Shown here in pieces: positions 16,561 through 37,320 of a stretch of DNA of 37,320 nucleotides (positions are counted from its first letter, which is position 1; the number at the start of each line of letters is the position of its first letter). Location: assembly GCA_002154345.1 (NCBI GenBank), contig MUNB01000079.1:1-37320 (forward strand). The letters run 5' to 3'. This DNA comes from Streptomyces griseus. Lineage in GTDB: Bacteria; Actinomycetota; Actinomycetes; Streptomycetales; Streptomycetaceae. A program made the position numbers and the translations under genes. The notes under the pieces are model-generated. The model saw only the letters and a program-made list of their open reading frames with translations, did no database searches and was not told where the DNA came from.

Positions 16561-17348
16561 TCACCGCCCGACGACGGAGTGGTAGCGGCGGACGGCCAGC
16601 GGCATGATCACGATCAGCAGGACGACCGGCATCAGTGTCGCGACGAGCATCGGGTGCTCGACCGGGAAGGCGCCGGTGACCGTCGGGTTCGGGTTGCCCC
16701 ACAGCTCGCGGCAGGCCACCACGACCGAGCTGAACGGGTTCCACTCGCAGATGGTCTGGAGCCAGCCCGGCAGGTTGTCGATCGGGAAGAAGGCGGGCGA
16801 CAGGAACAGCATCGGCATGACGATCATCGAACCGACGCCGGAGGACTGCGGGTTGCGCCCGGAGACCGTGCCGAGGATGCCGAGCCAGATGAACATGTAG
16901 CCGAACAGCAGCATCAGGCCGATGCCCGCCATGCCGCGCAGCAGGCCCTCGTGCATCCGCCAGCCGATCAGCAGACCGACGCCGGCGATCACCAGCCAGC
17001 CGACGAACATCATGAGGAGTTCGGCGATCGAGCGCGCCAGGACCGCCGCGGAACGGGCGATCGGCAGCGACTGGAAGCGGTCCACCAGGCCGTTGCGCAG
17101 ATCCTCCTTGAGGCCGTTCTGCGCGTTGGACATCCCGAGCATGGCGACCTGCGCGAACACGCCGGCCATCATGAAGTCCTTGTAGTTGCCGTTCCCCGGC
17201 ACCACGATCGCGCTGCCGATCAGCAGTCCGTTGAGCAGGACCAGGATCAGCGGAGTGATCACCACCGGCACGACCCGCTCCGGCCCGCGCTTGAGGTGTC
17301 GCATCTGGCGGCCGACCAGCAGCCTGGTGTCCATCAGCATGTCAGTGC

Positions 17349-17352
<4 letters not shown>
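16561..17352 (-). CDS. DrrB-type ABC-2 transporter permease
   Basis: A 263-residue membrane subunit of the ABC-2/DrrB type with six predicted helices. These are near residues 28-50, 60-75, 105-130, 140-165, 175-195 and 235-255. Family signatures include [21 protein letters not shown] after helix 2, and [26 protein letters not shown] before the last helix. The ATG at 17352 overlaps the NRPS-C stop by ATGA, so its translation is tied to the synthetase. Its ATPase partner is the DrrA-like gene at 12882-13847. Export and self-resistance are the likely roles. Confidence 0.94.
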
Positions 17353-24033
<6,681 letters not shown>

Positions 24034-24037
<4 letters not shown>

Positions 24038-25329
24038 GGTCGCGGCTCCGGCCTGCGCGGTTCGCCGAGTTCCACCGGCAGCGCGACCAGACCGCGCGCC
24101 ACCGGGTTGGACTTCCAGCGGACGCTCTCGGGGCCTTCGGCGTGCCGCAGGTCCGGGAAGCGGTCGAAGATCCGGCCGAGGACCGCGCGGCCCTCGGTCC
24201 TGGCGACCATGCCGCCGACGCAGTAGTGCGCGCCGTGGCCGAACGCCAGGTGGCCCGCGGTGTTCCGGGTGATGTCGAAGCGGTCCGGGTCCGGATAGCG
24301 CGCGGGGTCGCGGTTGGCGGAGGCCCGGGACAGGATGACGATCTCGTGCCGGTCGACGGTCACATCGCCGAAGGTGACCGGTTCGGCGGTGTACTGCGGG
24401 GTGACGATGTCGGTCGGCGGGTAGTAACGCAGCACCTCCTCCACCGCGTTGGTCACCAGCGACGGGTCGGCGGTGAGCTGCTTGAGCTGGTCGGGTGCGG
24501 ACAGCAGCGCGTGCACACCGTTGCCGAGCAGGTCGACGGTGGTCTCGTGACCGGCCACCACGAACAGCATGGCCTGCGCGATGACCTCGTCCTCGTCCAG
24601 GAACTCACCGGCGTCCAGCGCCCGGACGAACGCGGTGAACGCGTCGTCGCCGGGCCTCGCGCGCTTCTCGCCGATCAGGGCGCGCAGCCGCTCGACGGCG
24701 ATGACCGCGCCCTCCGCGTACGCGCCGGTGGCGCCCTGGTCGCGGGAGGCGTCGGTGCCGTAGCCGAACAGCTCGTGGTCCTCCTCGGGCACGCCGAGCA
24801 GCTCGCACACCACGGTGAGCGGCAGCTTCCAGGCGAAGTCCTTGATGAGGTCGACGGGTCCGTCGCCGGCGCGCTCGGCGAGCGTGTCCAGCAGGCCGTC
24901 GGTGAGCGTCTCGACGCGCGGCCGGATGCCTTCGATCCGCTTCTTGGTGAAGAAGCGTGACATCACCGACCGCAGCCGGGGGTGGTCCGGCGCGTCCAGC
25001 AGCGTCAGGTTCCGGCCGAGCAGCCGTGCCACGTCGCCGCCGATCGCCGGCGGCTCCGGAATGCCGAGTTCGGCCAGGAACGCCGTCAGGTCGTGGCGCA
25101 GCCGGGAGTCGGCCTGGCCCTTGTGGACGTCCTCGTACCGCGTGACCATCCAGGCGCGTCCGGGCGGGCCCGGCCAGGTGATGCCGCGCACCGGGTCGTT
25201 GTCGCGGAGCCAGGAGTAGACCGGAAAAGGATTCTGGAAGAAATCCGGGTCCCAGACGCCGGGACCGGTACCGCTGATCGGCTGTCCGGGAAACGGCGGT
25301 GGTCCTGCTGCCTGAGGTGTTTCGGACAT
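24034..25329 (-). CDS. Cytochrome P450-a
   Basis: A 431-residue soluble P450 with every hallmark intact: heme cysteine C370 in [11 protein letters not shown]-helix AGHET at 259-263, and ExxR at E298-R301. The sequence [23 protein letters not shown] is the usual C-helix region. It lies between the thioesterase-ending NRPS and NRPS-B, 51 bases after the former and overlapping the latter by GTGA. The start ATG is at 25329, with a weak GAGAGGG site. Its position as the first gene after the large NRPS, and its coupling to NRPS-B, make it the best candidate for oxidising the amino acid loaded on NRPS-B (Asn-like). This is inference from gene order only. Confidence 0.95.
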
Positions 25330-25380
25330 GACTCGATTGCCCTCTCGATCGGAATAGTTGCCAGGATTCGGTCGTCGAAT

Positions 25381-37320
<11,940 letters not shown>

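Noticed and set aside
25330..25380. Internal promoter between NRPS-1 and P450-a
   Set aside because: The 51-base gap is somewhat AT-richer than its surroundings, but no -10/-35 pair is convincing and the genes are closely spaced on one strand.

Overview
The window is very GC-rich, has strong G/C third-position bias in every real gene, and encodes NRPS, DrrA/DrrB-type and cytochrome P450 genes packed with 4-bp stop/start overlaps. This points to a Streptomyces-like actinomycete; the genus is an inference. Most of the window is one secondary-metabolite locus whose core is a non-ribosomal peptide synthetase (NRPS) operon that runs off the right edge.

Layout. 1-1402 (minus): start of an acyl-CoA carboxylase carboxyltransferase subunit, cut by the left edge, preceded by a polyprenyl diphosphate synthase. 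1672-3852 (plus): an MMPL/RND exporter, closed by a strong hairpin terminator at 3967-4011. 4057-7857 (minus): a PadR-type regulator, a UbiB/ABC1 atypical kinase and an O-methyltransferase. 8143-11032 (plus): a small-molecule-type signalling unit of a polytopic membrane protein with two CxxC pairs, a histidine kinase and a NarL/LuxR response regulator. 11061-37320 (minus): the NRPS operon. In transcription order it holds a three-module NRPS with a thioesterase, P450-a, an A-T-C* protein (NRPS-B), a second A-T-C* protein (NRPS-C), a DrrB-like permease, an MFS exporter, P450-b, a DrrA-like ATPase, P450-c and a YbaK-type deacylase. The genes are tightly coupled, mostly by ATGA or GTGA overlaps. 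No tRNA, rRNA, CRISPR array or insertion sequence was seen, and no gene-free stretch exceeds 300 bases.

How it fits together. The large NRPS ends a peptide with Gly, an N-methylated and epimerised aromatic residue (Tyr-like code), and one residue of unclear identity, then releases it through its thioesterase. The A-domain readings were made by eye against the GrsA pattern. NRPS-B (Asn-like code) and NRPS-C (Phe-like code) lie downstream of the releasing module. Each consists of adenylation, carrier and condensation-like domains, and both condensation-like domains have lost the two histidines of HHxxxDG (to AP and GQ). They therefore cannot be ordinary collinear extension modules. The most interesting reading is that they are stand-alone aminoacyl-carrier platforms whose dead C domains recruit tailoring enzymes, the three co-transcribed P450s being the obvious candidates. 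This would resemble the glycopeptide X domain and the siderophore interface domain, but with one dedicated platform per amino acid. A collagen-like Gly-Gly-Pro tract inserted in the NRPS-B C* domain and a mosaic segment in the Gly module are further oddities.
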